This document shows positions 8,366-17,389 of a stretch of DNA of 48,421 bases, one piece after another. The stretch's first letter is position 1, and each line of letters starts with the position of its first letter. Made by a program: the position numbers and the translations under genes. The stretch spans positions 1 to 48,421 of the forward strand of contig CALYBB010000011.1 of NCBI GenBank assembly GCA_944393715.1. Reading direction: 5' to 3'. The notes beneath the pieces are model-generated. The model ran no database searches. It saw nothing but the letters and a program-made list of their open reading frames with translations, and was not told where the DNA came from. This DNA is from an uncultured Alphaproteobacteria bacterium. GTDB lineage: Bacteria > Pseudomonadota > Alphaproteobacteria > RF32 > CAG-239.

Positions 8366-11300
8366 ATGTCTGAGAAAGCAGCTGACAACGGCAGCAATGT
8401 TACGGTTTTGCCGCAGTTTATGAAGGAAAACAATGCGCCGGCGGAAATTGAAGAAAGAGAATCTTGGCTGAACAATAATTTGCACAAGCTTATGATCGGG
8501 GTAAGCGTTGTTTGGTTTGCTTTTGTTTTGATTTATATTACTCAATTTTTCGGCTGGTCAAATTTGTTTTTGATGATGCCGGACGAATTTGGCGGTTTTT
8601 TGGCCGGTGTTACGTTGCCGTTGGCTATTATTTGGGTGGTAATGGCCTATATTGACCGAGGAACGTCGTTCAAAAAAGAAGCTAAGTTTTTACGAGCTTA
8701 CATGAATCAACTTGTTTATCCTGAAGACGGCGCGCCGCAGACGGCCAAAGCCATGGCGGATGCCATTCGTTCGCAAGTTGTTGAATTGCAGCAGGTTTCA
8801 AAATTGGCGCATGAACAGACGTCTAAAATAAAAGATTCTATCAGAGGTAACATTGAAGAGTTTTCAAAATTGGTTGGCACTTTGGATAATTATTCCTCAA
8901 AAACAATTGTGGAGTTGAGTGAGGGCGTTAAATTTCTGATGGCGAATTTTGAGAATGTTTTGAGTAAAGCGCGGGATTCTACCCAAAATTTTGCGCGGAT
9001 CAATCAGGAATTTATATCCGGCGGCAATAATTTGGAAACAGCTTTAAGAACGATATTTGACAAGTTGATTCCGCCATTGAAAGAGATCAAGCAGGTTTCG
9101 GAAGAATTAAAGACATTGGTTGCAGATTCGGCAGATGGCACAATAAAAGTGAGTGAAAATTTGAAAACTTTTGTTGATCGAGCCAACGGGACCTTTAATG
9201 CCGTGCATAATATGCTGAACGGGCAAACGGAACTGATCAGACAAACGGCAGAGAAAGCCGTCGGCAGCTGTGAGAGTTTGCAGGAGGCAATAGCCAGAGA
9301 GACGGCTGGTTTGGATGATGTTTTGCAAAGCCACAGCCAGAAATTGTATCAATCATTAGATGCGGCGGCCAAAGAGGCTAGAGAAAAAACAGAAGAGATT
9401 ACCAAGACGGCGATTTCCAATATCGGCATTATTAACAATAACTTCAAAAGCGGGATGAATAATATTGATGATACGGTTGATTTGCAAATTAAAAAGATGG
9501 ATGAAGCTCTTGCCAAACGTAATCGTGATATTGTTTCGTTCGTTAAAATTTTGGAAGAAAAAACCGATGATGTTAGCAAGAAGTTTACGGCTCACGGAGA
9601 TATGATTGCGCAGGAGTTGGACAGATTAATGGTGCGTAGTTCTAATTTGGAAGACGCCGTAGCGCTGCAAATTTCAAATTTAAATGGTGTTTCGGATAAG
9701 GCTGTTGCCGCGTTGCAGGAAGTTGAGACGGCTTTGAATGCCAATGTGGCGGCATTAGATGAAAAAGTTTTGGCTGCTAACGGCGATATTTTGTCTTATG
9801 TCGGGACGTTGCAGGAAAAGACCACAGACTTTGAACGCATCAGTAGTGACAGTATTGATAAAATCGTCGATCTGACAGATGTTTTGAACAAACGTTGTGA
9901 CAATCTGCAGAAATCTGTTGCCGAAGGTATAACTCAGCTGCAAGAGGCGGATAGAGAAATTAACGGCGCGACGGAAAATTTGATGGTTCAGACGGCGCAG
10001 TCTGTTGAAAATCTTAATCAAATCAGCGGGTTGATGCAAAAACAAACGGCTGGTTTAGCAGAGACGTCGTCAATCGTGGTTACTCAGAGCCAGATCAGCG
10101 AGGCGTCACTGGCTCAGCAGCAAAAGTATATTACGGATACGGCGGCAAGAGTAGAAGAAATTAAAAACGAGCTAAAACGTCAGATTGATGAATTGTCTGC
10201 GGCTTCGGGAAGTTTGGAAAAAGATGCCGTCAGCACATTGGATATGCTGAAATCCAATATAGCTAAAATGCTTGGGCAATGTAATGATGCCGTCAATAAA
10301 AGCAGGGCTATTAACAGTAATTTGGCCGATCAAGCCAATTTGTTTGATACTTCGACCAATCGGACGATGGCTAAGGTAACGCAGTTTGAGGATATTTTGG
10401 TCAAACAGTCTCAAAATATGGAAGCTTTGGCACAAAGGATTGAAGATTCCAGCACACAGATCGGTCAGAATTTGGATGAGCATATTCAAAGGCTCATTGA
10501 AACCACCGCTGGTTCAGAAAAGGCTTTGAATGCTTCTATTAATGATTTTGAGGCCAAGAGCGTTAGTATCAACGATATTTCGCAATCGGCTGTTCGCTAT
10601 ATCAGCGAAGCGGCTTCGGGGCTTAATGACAAAACGGCGGCTTTAAACATTTTGTTTCGGCAGCAGGAAGCTGATTTTTATGCCTATTGTGATAAGGTTT
10701 CGGAAAATACCAATAAAATGGCTGAGATTTTGAAGAAACAAATCTCCGGTATTGAAGAGGGGGCTGATAAGCTGTTTGCCAGATTGGTTATTTTGGAGGA
10801 AGATACCGGCCGCCGCGCCGAAACAGTTGTTGCCAACTCGCAAAAATCCATTCAGGAATTGGCCGAGATAGAAAAACTGTTGGCCGAAAGGCATATGCAA
10901 ACCGAAAAAACCGTTGATGAAGCAATTAATAAGCTCGGCAGTGTTAACAATGCAATTAACGAACATTTAGCTGGATTTAACACAACGGTTTTGGGGATGA
11001 AAGATAATGTCAGCGACATGTTGCAGCAGATTGGCGGAAAATCGGCCAAACTAAAGGATTTGTATCAGGATTTGTCTAAAGATAATGACCAGCTTTGGCA
11101 AAAACTGAATGAGCAGACTAAATATATGGAAAATGCAGGAATGAAAATAGCTTCACAGAGCGAGAACATAACCGGCATGTTGGAAACGCAAAAAAATAAT
11201 ATTACGGAAGTTGTCAATAATTTGGCGACACAAGCGCGTTTGGGCGAAGCATCGCTGGCTCAGCAATATAAGTATTTGACGGATGCAACGGTTGAAACGG

Positions 11301-12541
11301 CGGCTAAGATACAGGCAATAAATAATTCATTCAAAGAAGGAACTAATGGTATTTTTGATGTAACCAACAAGCTTTCATACGAGTTTGACGTTCTGGGAGA
11401 TCGTCTGCTTAAAGCTTGTGACGCTATTAATAAGGCATCTAAGGATTCCGTTAAAAATATTGACCAAATTAGTTTGCGTCTTAATCAATGCAGCGAGGAT
11501 TTGGACACAGCCATTTATCATTCTGTTGAAAATATCGGCGGGGTGTTTAACGAATATGAAAAATATTTGGCCGGTTTTAATACTGTGACGGCGGAAACAT
11601 CAACCGGTGTGGTTGAAATTAACAATCTGATTTCGGCGCAAAGTGATAAGATGGTTAAAATATCGGATGATACCAAAAAATTGGTTGATTGTTTTAATAC
11701 GGTGCTTAATGATACGTCAAATCAACTGGCAGAAAGAGCCAATGACGCTTATGACAAAGTTCGCGGGTTGGGGCAGGATTTGAAAAAATTGGGCTTAGAA
11801 ATGGAGGATGCAGCTAAGCTTAGTGCGACGCATCTTGAAAAATCGGGTGATAAATTACGGGCTTCAATTAATGAAATAGCGGCTAATGCCGAACGAATTT
11901 CGAACACGATTTTGTCGTCGGGTGAAGTCTTTGTCAAACAGTCTCAGGCGTTGACTGCCTTGGCCGACGATACAACGACAAAGGTTCAGGCAAGTATCGG
12001 CAATTTGGTTGACGCCGGAAAGGCTTTTGAAGAACAGGGACAGGAGATCGTTAAGGGAAGCCTGAGGTTTAATGACACGGTTAATATTCAGACCAAGACT
12101 TTAAGCGAAAATGCCGCCAAGGCTGAAAAGGCTATGAAAAATTTGACGACGGCTTACAAAGATATCAAAGTTGACACTTTTCTTAAAGATGCCGGCAAGA
12201 TTATCAGCCGTCTTGAAAGTGTTTCCGTTGATATTAACCGGCTTTTGAATCCCAAGGACGAGGAAGAATTGTGGAAAAAGTTTTATAACGGTGATACAGA
12301 AGTTTTTATTCGTTCTATTGCCAGAAGTATGAGCAATTCGCAGATTAATACTTTACGCAAAGAATTTGAAAAGAACGACGACTTGCGCAAGGCAGTTAAT
12401 GTTTATATGGCAGAATTTGAGGCACTGGTTGAAAAATCAAAGAAAAATGAACATTCGGCGGTATTGATGGCTGTTATTTCCGGAGCCGATTTGGGACGTT
12501 TGTATTATATCTTGGCCAAAGCGCTTAATAAACTTAATTAG
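8366..12541 (+). CDS. Giant membrane-anchored coiled-coil protein (1391 aa), function unknown
   Basis: A soluble N-terminus of about 40 residues is followed by two transmembrane helices (about 42-62 and 75-96), then about 1190 residues of almost continuous amphipathic helix, then a conserved-looking C-terminal domain (about 1295-1391, LLNPKDEEELWKKFYNGDTEVF onward). Two TM segments in hairpin put both ends in the cytoplasm. The rod holds degenerate internal repeats, for example EASLAQQ-KY-TDA at 10096-10140 and 11246-11290, and DI-S-V--L-EKT near 9520 and 9780. The topology recalls polarity or size scaffolds such as Caulobacter TipN, but I see no specific homology. A -10-like TATAAT is at 8303-8308 without a good -35. 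It overlaps the next gene by one base. Confidence 0.9.
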   Translation: MSEKAADNGSNVTVLPQFMKENNAPAEIEERESWLNNNLHKLMIGVSVVWFAFVLIYITQFFGWSNLFLMMPDEFGGFLAGVTLPLAIIWVVMAYIDRGTSFKKEAKFLRAYMNQLVYPEDGAPQTAKAMADAIRSQVVELQQVSKLAHEQTSKIKDSIRGNIEEFSKLVGTLDNYSSKTIVELSEGVKFLMANFENVLSKARDSTQNFARINQEFISGGNNLETALRTIFDKLIPPLKEIKQVSEELKTLVADSADGTIKVSENLKTFVDRANGTFNAVHNMLNGQTELIRQTAEKAVGSCESLQEAIARETAGLDDVLQSHSQKLYQSLDAAAKEAREKTEEITKTAISNIGIINNNFKSGMNNIDDTVDLQIKKMDEALAKRNRDIVSFVKILEEKTDDVSKKFTAHGDMIAQELDRLMVRSSNLEDAVALQISNLNGVSDKAVAALQEVETALNANVAALDEKVLAANGDILSYVGTLQEKTTDFERISSDSIDKIVDLTDVLNKRCDNLQKSVAEGITQLQEADREINGATENLMVQTAQSVENLNQISGLMQKQTAGLAETSSIVVTQSQISEASLAQQQKYITDTAARVEEIKNELKRQIDELSAASGSLEKDAVSTLDMLKSNIAKMLGQCNDAVNKSRAINSNLADQANLFDTSTNRTMAKVTQFEDILVKQSQNMEALAQRIEDSSTQIGQNLDEHIQRLIETTAGSEKALNASINDFEAKSVSINDISQSAVRYISEAASGLNDKTAALNILFRQQEADFYAYCDKVSENTNKMAEILKKQISGIEEGADKLFARLVILEEDTGRRAETVVANSQKSIQELAEIEKLLAERHMQTEKTVDEAINKLGSVNNAINEHLAGFNTTVLGMKDNVSDMLQQIGGKSAKLKDLYQDLSKDNDQLWQKLNEQTKYMENAGMKIASQSENITGMLETQKNNITEVVNNLATQARLGEASLAQQYKYLTDATVETAAKIQAINNSFKEGTNGIFDVTNKLSYEFDVLGDRLLKACDAINKASKDSVKNIDQISLRLNQCSEDLDTAIYHSVENIGGVFNEYEKYLAGFNTVTAETSTGVVEINNLISAQSDKMVKISDDTKKLVDCFNTVLNDTSNQLAERANDAYDKVRGLGQDLKKLGLEMEDAAKLSATHLEKSGDKLRASINEIAANAERISNTILSSGEVFVKQSQALTALADDTTTKVQASIGNLVDAGKAFEEQGQEIVKGSLRFNDTVNIQTKTLSENAAKAEKAMKNLTTAYKDIKVDTFLKDAGKIISRLESVSVDINRLLNPKDEEELWKKFYNGDTEVFIRSIARSMSNSQINTLRKEFEKNDDLRKAVNVYMAEFEALVEKSKKNEHSAVLMAVISGADLGRLYYILAKALNKLN

Positions 12542-12900
12542 TGGAGAGACTGCAGGTGGTGCAGACGTCGATAAACAGATATATTGATAATTTGCAGCGG
12601 CAGATTGCAGATGCGGCGGCCTGTGTGAAACAAAAAGATGCGTTTCGGCGGATAGATGTTTCAAAAACGGAAAATGAGGCGGAGTCTCCTTCGGGGTTTC
12701 TTTTTGTTTCGGCTGTAGAAGTCCAATCATATAAGTTAATTGGCAGCGAGACGGCATATACGCTTTTGGGACATTATGATTCGGCTGATAATTCTTATGC
12801 CGCCGGTGCTTATCGTTATGTTGTTAATGCTGGGCGCGGTGCTTCTGTTGTTGAAGGGCTGATTTTTGAAAATAACCGTAATTTTGATTTCAGGGTGTAG
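12541..12900 (+). CDS. Small protein of unknown function coupled to the coiled-coil gene
   Basis: A 119-residue protein starting at GTG, whose first base is the last base of the preceding TAG stop, so translation is probably coupled. The first 35 residues are helical (VQTSINRYIDNLQRQIADAA). The rest looks beta-rich and ends in GLIFENNRNFDFRV. There is no signal peptide, TM segment or metal motif. The dusB ATG follows its stop with no gap. Position makes it a candidate partner of the 1391-aa protein. I do not recognise the family. Confidence 0.75.
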   Translation: MERLQVVQTSINRYIDNLQRQIADAAACVKQKDAFRRIDVSKTENEAESPSGFLFVSAVEVQSYKLIGSETAYTLLGHYDSADNSYAAGAYRYVVNAGRGASVVEGLIFENNRNFDFRV

Positions 12901-13878
12901 ATGGCAATAACCGGATTAGACAGCAAAGTCTTTTTGGCGCCGATGGCCGGCATTACTGACAAACCAATGCGGCAGTTGGTTCATTCGTTCGGAAAAGGTA
13001 ATATCTTTTCAGAGATGGTGGCGATTAATGCTTTGTCGCGGCGAAATCCGAAGACTTATCGGATTGCCAATGTTCGGGATGAAAATTATCCGGTTGTCGT
13101 GCAGCTGGTCGGCAATGATCCTAAAATATTCTATGATGCGGCCGGTTTGGTTACGGAGCTTGGTGCGCATTCAATTAATATTAATATGGGATGTCCGGTA
13201 AAAAAAATCGTAGCTAATCGCTCAGGTGCTTATTTGATGAAGGACATGATGCTGGCTGCAGAAATTATCAACGCGGTAAAAAAAGCAACGGAGCTTCCGG
13301 TTAGTGTTAAGTTTCGTAAAGGGTGGGATAATGAAAACGCTAATGCGGTTGAATTTGCCAGAATGTGTGAAGATTGCGGCGCGGCTTATGTGATTGTGCA
13401 TGGGCGCACGCGGTCGGAGATGTATTCCGGAAAAGCTGATTGGGATATTATAGCCGAGGTTAAACAGGCTGTTGGCATCCCCGTTGTCGGTAACGGCGAT
13501 GTTGACAGTCCGTTAAAAGCTAAGCAAATGATGGATTATACCGGAGCGGACGGCGTTATGATCGGCCGTGCGGTATTGGGACGGCCATGGCTGATTGCGC
13601 AAACGGATGATTATTTGGAGAAAGGAATGGCACCGAAAGACGTTTCTCTTGAAGATGTTAAGGAAAATCTGATGAAACATATTCGGGCATTGGCGATTTA
13701 TTATGGAGATAGAACGGCTTTGGGGTTGGCTCGTAAATATGTTTGCTGGTATTGTAAAAATTTGCGGGATGCACGAAGATTTAGAGAAAGGTATGTTCGG
13801 ATAGATAATATGCCTCAGGCACTGGCAGAGATTGAGAATTTTTTTGACCAAAATAACGGAACGGGAAGGAATGAATAA
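12901..13878 (+). CDS. dusB: tRNA-dihydrouridine synthase (DusB/NifR3 family)
   Basis: FMN-dependent reduction of uridine to dihydrouridine in the tRNA D-loop. The 325-residue TIM barrel has APMAGITDKPMR near the N-terminus, the catalytic Cys98 in NMGCPVKK, KFRKGWD, HGRTRSEMYSG and the phosphate-binding VVGNGDV and GVMIGRAVLGRPW segments. The C-terminal helical tRNA-binding domain is present. In many alphaproteobacteria this gene (nifR3) is followed by ntrB-ntrC-ntrY-ntrX. Here trkA follows directly with a one-base overlap (TAATG). Confidence 0.96.
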   Translation: MAITGLDSKVFLAPMAGITDKPMRQLVHSFGKGNIFSEMVAINALSRRNPKTYRIANVRDENYPVVVQLVGNDPKIFYDAAGLVTELGAHSININMGCPVKKIVANRSGAYLMKDMMLAAEIINAVKKATELPVSVKFRKGWDNENANAVEFARMCEDCGAAYVIVHGRTRSEMYSGKADWDIIAEVKQAVGIPVVGNGDVDSPLKAKQMMDYTGADGVMIGRAVLGRPWLIAQTDDYLEKGMAPKDVSLEDVKENLMKHIRALAIYYGDRTALGLARKYVCWYCKNLRDARRFRERYVRIDNMPQALAEIENFFDQNNGTGRNE

Positions 13879-15233
13879 TGAAGATTATTGTTTGCGGAGC
13901 GGGACAATTAGGTAAAAGTGTTGTCAGTTACTTGGTTAAAGGTAATAACGATATTGCTGTGATTGATGATAATATGCGTGATTTGGATGAAATATCCAAA
14001 GAGTTTGATATTCTGCCAATTCAGGGAAAACCTTCGCATCCGGATATTTTGGAAAAAGCTGGAGCCAAAGATTGTGATATGATCCTAGCGGTTACAGAGA
14101 TAGACGAAGTTAATATGGTTATTTGTCAGCTGGCTTACAGCTTGTTTGAAATTCCAAAAAAAATTGCCAGTATTAACAGCAAAACTTTTTTGGATCCGCT
14201 ATGGGGGATGCTCTATAATGACAATCATTTGCCGATTGATTTGCTGATTTCACCGGATATTGACATTGCGGCTAGCATTTTACAAATTTTGCGTTATCCG
14301 GGGTGTGCGGGGATTTTGCCGGTATTGGGTGATTCTTATTATGTTATGACCTTGAATATTAAAGATAATTGTCCGCTGCTTAATGTGCCGTTGTCGCAGA
14401 TTAATCGTCAGGATGATTTGGATATCGGGTTTATTAATATTATTCGCAACAATGTTAGTTTTTTGCCGGATATGTATGAAACTCTGCAGCCAAATGATGA
14501 AATCAACCTTTTAGTTAAATCTGATGAGATATATAATACCATTAGCGCATTCGGTTTGGAAAAACCGGCAAATGAAAGATTGGTTATTTTTGGAGGTAAT
14601 GAAATATCGGCCTTTATCGGTGATAGAATAGAACATGACGACAGCATAGTATCTTGCCGGTTGATTGAGGAGGATATTGATAAAGCGCGGCAGATGGCGC
14701 GCAGTTTGAATCATGTGGCGGTTATTCACGGTGAAATGATGAGTGATGTTATTCTGAAAGAGGCGGATATCAGCCATGCCGATGCGGTAATTGCTTTGAC
14801 GGATAATGACAAAGATAACCTTTTGGCTTCGTTACTGGCCTCAAAAAATGGTGTTGGCACGACTATTTCTGTAATTAACACGCCATCTTATAATAATTTA
14901 ATGTTCAATATTACGGATAACATTCTGGTTGATCGCAGCGCTTTGGCTATTTCAAGAGTTCTGAAAGAAATTCGCAAGGCAAAAATCAGCGAGGCTTATT
15001 CTGTGGCTAGGGAAATGGGCGAGGTATGGGAAATTAAACTGGAAGAAGAAAGCAATAGTTGTAAGAAAAAGACCGGAGAGCTTGGATTGCCGAAAACTTG
15101 TCGCGTTTTTGCGCTGTTACGGCAAGATACCTTGATTTATCCAGATCCGACGACTAGATTAGAATGTGGTGATCTGTTGCTGGTTTATGTTGATTCAACG
15201 GCCATAAAGCAGGCCGAACAAATTTTTTGTTAA
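13878..15233 (+). CDS. trkA: Trk potassium uptake regulatory protein TrkA
   Basis: Cytoplasmic NAD(H)-binding gate of the Trk/Ktr K+ channel-transporter. The 451-residue protein has two RCK_N Rossmann domains (GAGQLGKSV at 7-15 and IFGGNEISAFIGDR near 235) and two RCK_C domains, the TrkA rather than the single-domain KtrA layout. The first nucleotide site is intact. The second has a weaker GGNEIS loop, as is common. The membrane subunit trkH is not in the window. In many alphaproteobacteria trkA sits between ntrX and hfq. The hfq side of that order is kept here. Confidence 0.95.
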   Translation: MKIIVCGAGQLGKSVVSYLVKGNNDIAVIDDNMRDLDEISKEFDILPIQGKPSHPDILEKAGAKDCDMILAVTEIDEVNMVICQLAYSLFEIPKKIASINSKTFLDPLWGMLYNDNHLPIDLLISPDIDIAASILQILRYPGCAGILPVLGDSYYVMTLNIKDNCPLLNVPLSQINRQDDLDIGFINIIRNNVSFLPDMYETLQPNDEINLLVKSDEIYNTISAFGLEKPANERLVIFGGNEISAFIGDRIEHDDSIVSCRLIEEDIDKARQMARSLNHVAVIHGEMMSDVILKEADISHADAVIALTDNDKDNLLASLLASKNGVGTTISVINTPSYNNLMFNITDNILVDRSALAISRVLKEIRKAKISEAYSVAREMGEVWEIKLEEESNSCKKKTGELGLPKTCRVFALLRQDTLIYPDPTTRLECGDLLLVYVDSTAIKQAEQIFC

Positions 15234-15239
15234 AAATCT

Positions 15240-15267
15240 TTGACAGAAAACAAAAAGATATTAAAAT
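15240..15267 (+). promoter_or_regulatory. Strong-looking hfq promoter
   Basis: TTGACA (15240-15245) and TAAAAT (15262-15267) are 16 bases apart, 40 bases before the hfq ATG. This suggests hfq-hflX is transcribed separately from trkA. Confidence 0.55.
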
Positions 15268-15307
15268 AAGCTGACAAAATATCAACAAATAAAAAAGGAC
15301 TGGATTT

Positions 15308-15523
15308 ATGAGTGCAAATCAAGAAATTGAAGCAAAATTCCTAAATCTGTTAAAAGATAAAGAAATTTCGGTAACGGTTTTTTTGGTTAACGGGGTTAAG
15401 CTGCAGGGAATTATTACCTGGTTTGATGATATGACAGTGCTGCTGCGTCGGGACGGGCATACCCAGTTGATTTATAAACATGCCGTTTCGACGATTATGC
15501 CGGGTGAGGCAGTAGAGATATAA
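15308..15523 (+). CDS. hfq: RNA chaperone Hfq
   Basis: A 71-residue Sm-like protein that forms a hexamer and helps small RNAs pair with mRNA. The Sm1 motif is [27 protein letters not shown] and the Sm2 motif is [10 protein letters not shown] (canonical YKHAISTI). The basic rim is only partly present, and there is no long C-terminal tail. AAAGGA lies about 9 bases before the ATG. It starts 74 bases after trkA behind its own promoter and is 6 bases from hflX, the usual pairing. Confidence 0.97.
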   Translation: MSANQEIEAKFLNLLKDKEISVTVFLVNGVKLQGIITWFDDMTVLLRRDGHTQLIYKHAVSTIMPGEAVEI

Positions 15524-15529
15524 GTAGAA

Positions 15530-16819
15530 GTGGCTTTGATTGAATTTAATGTTTCGGCGCCGGTGCGAGCTGCCGTCGTTTTTCCTGATTTTGCCGATTT
15601 TGGGGTTTTGCTTTCTCCAGAAGCACGTTTGGAAGAGGCCGTTGGTTTGGCTCGCGCTATTAGTTTGGATGTTGTTTATAAAGAAATTGTCCGTTTGCGT
15701 GTCGCAAAGCCGTCGACGTTAGTCGGGCAGGGGGTTTTGGAACGGCTGACTACGGTAATTGAAACCAAAAAAGTAAGCCTAATTATTTTTGATGCTTCAC
15801 TAACGCCGATACAGCAACGCAATTTGGAAAAAAAATTGCAGATTAAGGTCATTGACCGTACAGCTTTAATATTGGAGATTTTTGGCGAACGAGCTCAAAC
15901 CAAAGAAGGAAAATTGCAGGTTGAACTTGCCCATTTAACGTATCAACGCAGCCGATTGGTGCGCAGTTGGACACATTTGGAACGTCAGCGTGGCGGCGCC
16001 GGATTTCTCGGTGGTCCAGGAGAGACGCAGATTGAGTTAGATCGCCGTTTGATTGATGAAAAAATCTTAAAGATCAAGAGACTTTTGGAAAAAGTTAAGA
16101 AAACCAGACAAATACAACGATCGGCACGGCAGAGAGTTCCTTATCCGGTTGTTGCTTTTGTTGGTTATACCAATGCGGGAAAATCGACGCTGTTTAATGT
16201 ATTGTCCGGTAGTCATGTCGTGGCAAAAGATTTGCTTTTTGCAACACTGGATCCGACTATGCGTAAAATTAAGCTTCCTTCTGGGAAAGAAATTATTTTA
16301 TCAGATACGGTCGGTTTTATTTCAGATTTGCCTCATGAATTAGTGATGGCTTTTAGAGCTACGCTTGAGGAAGTTTTGGAGGCAGATTTGATTGTTCATG
16401 TTCGCGATGCGGTCTCAGAAAATACCAAAGAACAACGGCGGGATGTTTTGTCCGTTTTGGAAAATTTGGGGATCAAAGATGTGCAAAATTCGCCAAATTA
16501 TTTGGAAATTTTGAATAAGATTGATCTGTTTGCCGGTGATAAGAAAAAAGAACTTTGTCTTAAAAATGCCGCGCCGGAGAAAATATGCGTTTCGGCTCTG
16601 ACCGGAGAAGGTCTTAGTAAATTGCTGGAAATTATTGATGAAAAGTTAAGTGACGGTTTTGAAATAAGAAATATTGAAATATCCGCCGCTGACGGAAAAA
16701 AAGTGGCTTATGTTTATGCTTGTGCCGAAGTTTTGGATCGGCAGGTTAAAGATGATAGAATTATACTGACTGTCAGAAGCGGCAAAAATAATTTGCGGCA
16801 AATTATTCAATCTTTATAA
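15530..16819 (+). CDS. hflX: GTPase HflX, ribosome-splitting factor
   Basis: Ribosome-associated GTPase that splits stalled 70S ribosomes under stress. The 429-residue chain starts at GTG, 6 bases after hfq. The N-terminal HflX domain ends with the linker RQRGGAGFLGGPGETQIELDRR region near 152-173. The G domain shows G1 GYTNAGKST at 212-220, G3 DTVGFI at 259-264 and G4 NKID. A short C-terminal domain follows. Length and order fit the family. It sits just upstream of the tRNA-Pro promoter, and no clear terminator separates them. Confidence 0.96.
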   Translation: MALIEFNVSAPVRAAVVFPDFADFGVLLSPEARLEEAVGLARAISLDVVYKEIVRLRVAKPSTLVGQGVLERLTTVIETKKVSLIIFDASLTPIQQRNLEKKLQIKVIDRTALILEIFGERAQTKEGKLQVELAHLTYQRSRLVRSWTHLERQRGGAGFLGGPGETQIELDRRLIDEKILKIKRLLEKVKKTRQIQRSARQRVPYPVVAFVGYTNAGKSTLFNVLSGSHVVAKDLLFATLDPTMRKIKLPSGKEIILSDTVGFISDLPHELVMAFRATLEEVLEADLIVHVRDAVSENTKEQRRDVLSVLENLGIKDVQNSPNYLEILNKIDLFAGDKKKELCLKNAAPEKICVSALTGEGLSKLLEIIDEKLSDGFEIRNIEISAADGKKVAYVYACAEVLDRQVKDDRIILTVRSGKNNLRQIIQSL

Positions 16820-16830
16820 AAAAATATTGC

Positions 16831-16859
16831 TTTAACAGAAATATTGGATTACATATAAG
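16831..16859 (+). promoter_or_regulatory. Probable tRNA-Pro promoter
   Basis: TTTAAC (16831-16836) and TATAAG (16854-16859) are 17 bases apart, placing a start about 7 bases before the tRNA. Confidence 0.45.
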
Positions 16860-16872
16860 ACTGTCTTGGCGT

Positions 16873-16949
16873 CGGGACTTAGCTCAGCCTGGTAGAGCGC
16901 TTGCTTTGGGAGCAAGATGTCGTTGGTTCGAATCCAATAGTCCCGACCA
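16873..16949 (+). tRNA. tRNA-Pro (anticodon TGG)
   Basis: A 77-base cloverleaf with acceptor CGGGACT/AGTCCCG, D-stem GCTC/GAGC, anticodon stem CTTGC/GCAAG around loop TTTGGGA, and T-arm GTTGG-TTCGAAT-CCAAT. The anticodon is TGG, read as proline. CCA is encoded at 16947-16949. The next CDS begins 13 bases later. The window also encodes the cognate ProRS at 1-1310. Confidence 0.97.
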
Positions 16950-16962
16950 GAGTTTTTGTGAA

Positions 16963-17280
16963 ATGCGACAGTTTCAAAGAAAAAAAGAAAATTTTGTCTG
17001 TGAAAATTGCGGAACTGAGGTTGAGGGCAATGGTTATACCAATCATTGTCCGAATTGTCTTTATTCTAAGCATGTTGATATTTATCCTGGCGACAGAGCC
17101 GAAGAATGCGGCGGGTTGATGGAACCGGTTGATCTGGAATTGAAAAACGGTAAGTATGTTTTGGTGCACCGTTGTCAAAAATGCGGTGCTGTCCGGCGAA
17201 ACAAAGTCTCTTCGGAAGATGATTTTGCGGCGGTTATAGAGTTGTCTCGCCGTAAAGTTGATAGTCTTAAAAGAAAATAG
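16963..17280 (+). CDS. RNHCP domain zinc-ribbon protein
   Basis: A 105-residue cytoplasmic protein with zinc-ribbon pairs CENC and CPNC and a later CQKC, plus the RNHCP-type core (NHCPNCLYSKHVD ... GGLMEPVDLELK ... HRCQKCGAVRRNK). The biochemical role of the family is unknown. RNA binding is plausible from the zinc ribbons and basic C-terminus. An upstream in-frame extension runs into the tRNA, so ATG 16963 is chosen. No clear Shine-Dalgarno exists in the 13 bases after the tRNA CCA. The gene is therefore probably expressed from the tRNA transcript with a very short leader left after tRNA 3' processing. Confidence 0.85.
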   Translation: MRQFQRKKENFVCENCGTEVEGNGYTNHCPNCLYSKHVDIYPGDRAEECGGLMEPVDLELKNGKYVLVHRCQKCGAVRRNKVSSEDDFAAVIELSRRKVDSLKRK

Positions 17281-17389
17281 GATAAAATTTAGGAAGTAAT
17301 TTTGCTGCTGCACCTGTTTTTTGTCTGGGGCGGTATTACATATTTGACGCTCATTTTTATGTAATATTCGGCAAACAGTGGAGGCAAAA

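Noticed and set aside
8366..12541. Methyl-accepting chemotaxis protein
   Set aside because: The long helical rod gives superficial MCP-like stretches, but the highly conserved hairpin tip and a periplasmic sensor are absent.
12437..12757. Minus-strand 106-codon ORF across the end of the coiled-coil gene
   Set aside because: Antisense shadow of two coupled plus-strand genes, with no domain or ribosome site.
16906..16962. Upstream extension of the RNHCP gene to an ATG inside the tRNA
   Set aside because: It would translate the tRNA sequence. The domain begins after ATG 16963.
17341..17377. Promoter for the repeat protein
   Set aside because: A TTGACG is present but no -10 at acceptable spacing, so not listed as a feature.
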